NCBI GenBank assembly: GCA_031398745.1
Contig: JANNNX010000054.1
Location: 1 to 64,000 of the forward strand
DNA length: 64,000 bases
Direction: 5' to 3'
Origin: JANNNX01 sp031398745
Lineage (GTDB): Bacteria > Actinomycetota > Acidimicrobiia > Acidimicrobiales > CADCSY01
Shown: one piece after another, positions 61,205 to 64,000 of the stretch
Layout: the number at the start of each line of letters is the position of its first letter
How positions within the stretch are numbered: position 1 is the first letter of the stretch
Position numbers and translations under genes: made by a program
The notes under the pieces: model-generated
The model's database searches: none
What the model was told of the DNA's origin: nothing
What the model saw: only the letters and a program-made list of their open reading frames with translations

Positions 61205-61882
61205 CTATCGGGTGGTGCTGGGGTGGGTCAGCAGCGAGCCCCGCAGCGTCAGCTCGGCCAGCCGGACTCCGGCGATGCGGGACAGCGCGCTGACCTCCCG
61301 TCGCTCCCTCCACCGCAGCGGGCGCTGGGGTCGGCCGGCCACCACCGCCAGGTCGGTGCCCTCGAGGGTGGCGCAGGTGACGTCGCCGGTGCCGCCCGGT
61401 CCCGGCCCGATACCGGCGCTGACGCTGCCGTGGGCGAACGCCACCAGCCACTCCGGCGACGGCGCCGGCCCCTCGGCGCACAGCACCACCGACTCGACGA
61501 GGTCCACCACCGCGGTCCACTCGGCACCCACCTCCCGGCCGATGGTCCAGAGCAACCCATCGAGCACCTGCGAGGGGGTGCCGGCCTCGACCAGCACGAT
61601 GGCCGCGTCGAGGGCCTGGATCCGAGGGTCGCGGGCGGGGCCGATGGCCAGCACCGCATCCTCCACGTCGACCCCTTCGACCGCGGTGACGGCGGCCACC
61701 AGTTCGTCGAGCGTCCCCGGGGGGGCCAGTTCGACCGTGAGCTCGTCGACCGCTCGCCCGGCGCCTCGCTCGATGATCTCGATGCCGACCACGTCGCCCC
61801 CGGCGGTGCCGACGGCGGTGGCCACGTGACCCAGCGATCCGGGACGGTCCGAGACCCAGAGGCGCATGACGTAGGTGGCCAT
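61205..61882 (-). CDS. ACT-domain protein
   Basis: The protein has 225 residues. N-terminal ACT domain (YVMRLWVSDRPGSLGHVATAVG, VVGIEIIERG, VDELTVELAP, VEGVDVEDAVLAI), which in other proteins binds amino acids for allosteric control. The rest is an alpha/beta region (ILVEAGTPSQVLDGLLWTIG, WTAVVDLVESVVLCAEG) that might be GAF-like. No catalytic domain is evident. ATG lies 6 bases after TAGGTT (61889-61894). Neighbouring aminotransferase suggests amino-acid sensing, which is inference. Confidence 0.78.
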   Translation of the reverse strand: MATYVMRLWVSDRPGSLGHVATAVGTAGGDVVGIEIIERGAGRAVDELTVELAPPGTLDELVAAVTAVEGVDVEDAVLAIGPARDPRIQALDAAIVLVEAGTPSQVLDGLLWTIGREVGAEWTAVVDLVESVVLCAEGPAPSPEWLVAFAHGSVSAGIGPGPGGTGDVTCATLEGTDLAVVAGRPQRPLRWRERREVSALSRIAGVRLAELTLRGSLLTHPSTTR

Positions 61883-61888
61883 GTCGAG

Positions 61889-61894
61889 AACCTA
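61889..61894 (-). promoter_or_regulatory. TAGGTT -10 box for the ACT-domain gene
   Basis: TAGGTT followed by 6 bases and ATG 61882. Confidence 0.45.
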
Positions 61895-61954
61895 CCGGGA
61901 GCTTGTGAACGCCCTGTTACTGATGGGAGAACGCCAAGCAAGCGGGTGCTTTGC

Positions 61955-63133
61955 TCAGAGCTTGGTCAGGGCCCGCCGCAGGTTCCGCACCGCCTGGGCG
62001 ATGCGCTGCTCGTTCTCGATCAGCGCGAAGCGCACGTGGCCCTCGCCTCCGGGACCGAAACCGACGCCCGGCGACACCGCCACCGCGGCCTCGGTGACCA
62101 GCATGCTGGCGAACTCCAGCGAGCCCATCTCGAGGTAGGGCTCGGGGATCTCGCACCACACGAACATCGTCCCCCTCGGCTTGGGCACCTCCCAGCCGAT
62201 ACGGGACAACCCGTCGCAGAGGGCATCACGGCGGCCCTGGTAGATCTCCCGCAGCTCGTCGGGGTAGTCGCCGGCTTCGTTCAACGTGACCGTGGCCGCG
62301 ATCTGGATCGGCTGGAACACCCCGTAGTCGAGGTAGCTCTTGAGCTTGGCCAGGGCCGCGATCACCTGGGGGTTGCCGACCATGAAGGCCACCCGCCACC
62401 CGGCCATGGAGAACGACTTGGTCATCGAGTACAGCTCGACGGCCACCTCCTTGGCCCCCTCGGCCTGGAGGATGGAGGGCGGCTGGTAGCCGTCGAAGCC
62501 CAGGTCGGCATAGGCGAAGTCGTGGACCACGATGACCTCACGCTCCCGTGCGAAGTCGACCACCTTCTGGAAGAAGTCGAGCTCGACGCAGGTGCCGGTC
62601 GGGTTGTGGGGGAAGCTGAGGACGATCACTCGAGGCTTGGGCCAGGACCACTCGTAGCGTTCGACCAGGGTCTCGAAGAAGTCGGCCCCGGCGTCGCCCA
62701 TCGGCATTTCCCGGACCTCGGCCCCGGCGAAAAGCGGGCCATAGATGTGGATCGGGTACGTCGGCGACGGCACCAGGGCCGCGTCGCCAGGCCCGACCAG
62801 GGTCCACATGAGGTGGCTGAATCCCTCCTTGGCTCCGATGGTGTTGATCACCTCGGTGTCGGGGTCGAGGGTGACCCCCCACTTGCGCTGGTAGAGGTCG
62901 GTCACCGCCTGGCGGAGCTTGGGGATGCCCTTGCTCGACGAGTAGCGGTGGTTCCGGGGATTGTGCGCGGCCTCGGTCAGCTTCTCGACCGCGATCGGCG
63001 GCGACGGGAGGTCGGGGTTGCCGAAGGCGAAGTCGATGACGTCGGTGCCGGCCCACCGAGCCTCCTTCTTCAGCCCGTCGATGACACCGAGGGCGTAAGG
63101 GGGAAGCGAGTTGATCCGGCGGAACTCCACCAC
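61955..63133 (-). CDS. AlaC-type class I/II aminotransferase
   Basis: PLP fold-type I aminotransferase of about 392 residues. Seen are INSLPPYALGVIDGLKKEAR, IDFAFGNPDLPSPP, NTIGAKEGFSHLMWTL, LSFPHNPTGTCVEL, VVHDFAYADLGFDG, the PLP Lys in YSMTKSFSMAGWRVAFMVG and HVRFALIENEQRI. Closest type is the AlaC glutamate-pyruvate aminotransferase; a methionine or LL-DAP role is less likely. TACCCT (63138-63143) lies 4 bases before GTG 63133 and 7 before the next codon, GTG 63130, which is the better leaderless start. Confidence 0.9.
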   Translation of the reverse strand: MVEFRRINSLPPYALGVIDGLKKEARWAGTDVIDFAFGNPDLPSPPIAVEKLTEAAHNPRNHRYSSSKGIPKLRQAVTDLYQRKWGVTLDPDTEVINTIGAKEGFSHLMWTLVGPGDAALVPSPTYPIHIYGPLFAGAEVREMPMGDAGADFFETLVERYEWSWPKPRVIVLSFPHNPTGTCVELDFFQKVVDFAREREVIVVHDFAYADLGFDGYQPPSILQAEGAKEVAVELYSMTKSFSMAGWRVAFMVGNPQVIAALAKLKSYLDYGVFQPIQIAATVTLNEAGDYPDELREIYQGRRDALCDGLSRIGWEVPKPRGTMFVWCEIPEPYLEMGSLEFASMLVTEAAVAVSPGVGFGPGGEGHVRFALIENEQRIAQAVRNLRRALTKL

Positions 63134-63137
63134 GGCG

Positions 63138-63143
63138 AGGGTA
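63138..63143 (-). promoter_or_regulatory. TACCCT -10 box for the aminotransferase gene
   Basis: TACCCT followed by 7 bases and GTG 63130 (or 4 bases and GTG 63133). Confidence 0.45.
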
Positions 63144-63156
63144 GTCGTCGCCCCGG

Positions 63157-64000
63157 TCAGCCCCTGGCCGATTCAACCGGCTCCCGAGCCAGCAGGGCGG
63201 CGCCGATGGCGCCCGCCCGCTCACCCAGGGCGGCCGGCACCACCGGGACCGACGGGCGCACGTCGTGGCCCATGACCATGCGGTCGAGGGCCGCCCGAGT
63301 CGGGCCGAGGAGCAGGTCACCGGCGTCGGCCAGGCCGCCGCCCACGACGATGCGCTCGGGATCGAACACGTCCACCAATCCGGCCAGGCCCACCGCCAGC
63401 CAGTGGCCCAGCTCGGCCAGCAGGGCGATCGCGGCCCGGTCGCCCTCCGCCGCGGCGTCGGTCACGTGCTCGCCCGACACCTCGGCCGTGCTGCCCCCGG
63501 CTCGGGCCAGCACGGCCGGGGCCCGCCCGGCGGCCGCCGCTTCCCGGGCCAGCATGCCGAGGGCGGTGCCCGAGGCGTAGCGCTCCCAGCACCCGGCCTG
63601 CCCGCAGGGACACACCCGGCCCCCGGAAACCACCGGGAGGTGGCCGATCTCACCGGCGAAGCCGTTGGCGCCTCGCACCAGCGTGCCGTCGACCACGATC
63701 CCCCCGCCCAGCCCGGTCCCCACCGTCACCATGACCACGTGGCCGACGCCCCGGCCGGCCCCGGCGCGTGCTTCGCCCCAGGTAGCCACGTTGGCGTCGT
63801 TGTCGACCCGCACCGGCAGCCCGAGGGCGTGGCCGAGCTCGGCCGCCGCCGGCCACATCCGGGCTTCGGGGAGGTGGGGCCCGGTGCGGAGCACGCCCTG
63901 GCGGTCGACGAGGCCGGGAAGGCCTACCCCGACCGCCCGCGTCTCGTCGCCGGCGGTGTCGGCCCGCAGCGCTTCCGCCGCCTCGACCAGCGCCCGGCGC
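63157..64000 (-). CDS. ROK-family sugar kinase (partial, N-terminus beyond window)
   Basis: At least 280 residues are present; the N-terminal ATP loop lies past the right edge. Seen are VRVDNDANVATWGEARAG with the catalytic Asp, TVGTGLGGGIVVDG, GHLPVVSGGRVCPCGQAGCWERYASG (the ROK zinc motif C-P-C-G-x-x-G-C) and VFDPERIVVGGGLADAG. Glucokinase is the likely activity. It is clearly paralogous to the ROK gene at 44569 but not identical. Its stop is 23 bases before the aminotransferase start. Confidence 0.9.
   Translation of the reverse strand, partial: RRALVEAAEALRADTAGDETRAVGVGLPGLVDRQGVLRTGPHLPEARMWPAAAELGHALGLPVRVDNDANVATWGEARAGAGRGVGHVVMVTVGTGLGGGIVVDGTLVRGANGFAGEIGHLPVVSGGRVCPCGQAGCWERYASGTALGMLAREAAAAGRAPAVLARAGGSTAEVSGEHVTDAAAEGDRAAIALLAELGHWLAVGLAGLVDVFDPERIVVGGGLADAGDLLLGPTRAALDRMVMGHDVRPSVPVVPAALGERAGAIGAALLAREPVESARG

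Overview
The window is a chromosomal segment of a high-GC actinobacterium, most likely from the Acidimicrobiia or a close lineage. The case rests on gene content: a bacterial proteasome activator (Bpa), SepF/YggT/DivIVA with FtsZ but no FtsA, a DUF3040 protein, an MtrAB-LpqB-like regulatory trio, a DNPR-type (meso-DAP) MurE, and many genes whose GTG/ATG start lies 6-10 nt after a TAnnnT box, as in leaderless transcripts. The class-level placement is inference. I see no rRNA, tRNA, CRISPR, insertion sequence or prophage. Almost all of the window is coding.

Layout. 1-5059: menaquinone genes (menD cut by the window edge, menH, menA, menB, menE); menC lies apart at 42790. 5099-8399: a DUF255 protein, a nitroreductase and an unknown. 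8488-15577: dnaE, the proteasome activator, an Rrf2 regulator, rluD-lspA and a DksA-type protein with a histone-H1-like tail. 15693-18785: ileS. 18826-41303: the division and cell-wall (dcw) region on the minus strand. From the promoter side it reads mraZ, rsmH, ftsL, ftsI, murE, mraY, murD, ftsW, then a break, then murC, murB, ftsQ, ftsZ, pgeF, yggS, sepF, yggT and a divIVA-like gene. Most junctions from rsmH to murB overlap by 1-4 bases. murF is absent.

The most unusual part is the break at 26790-31830. murG lies there on the opposite strand, heading a five-gene cassette: murG, a CBS-nucleotidyltransferase resembling PtmE, a LegB-like sugar-nucleotide 4,6-dehydratase, a NeuD/PglD-like acyltransferase and an unassigned DxD glycosyltransferase. 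It looks like an activated deoxy-amino-sugar route coupled to lipid II synthesis. At its far end a five-copy 27-bp hairpin array separates it from ftsW.

41590-64000 holds an LplA-like ligase; HNH nuclease-menC; a ROK kinase; MoxR-DUF58-transglutaminase; dinB with a polyprenol-phosphate mannosyltransferase; a LmbE deacetylase with threonine aldolase; inositol monophosphatase followed by a two-component system and GerMN lipoprotein; two exported ferritin-like proteins; a probable PPi-dependent phosphofructokinase; an ACT protein; an AlaC-type aminotransferase; and a second ROK kinase cut by the window end.

Repeats: a REP-like palindrome (9-bp arms, 27-nt loop) occurs once between bpa and dnaE and twice in tandem inside the coding 5' end of ftsI. 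Three minus-strand genes (ftsW, the divIVA-like gene, threonine aldolase) have their stop codon inside short tandem duplications.
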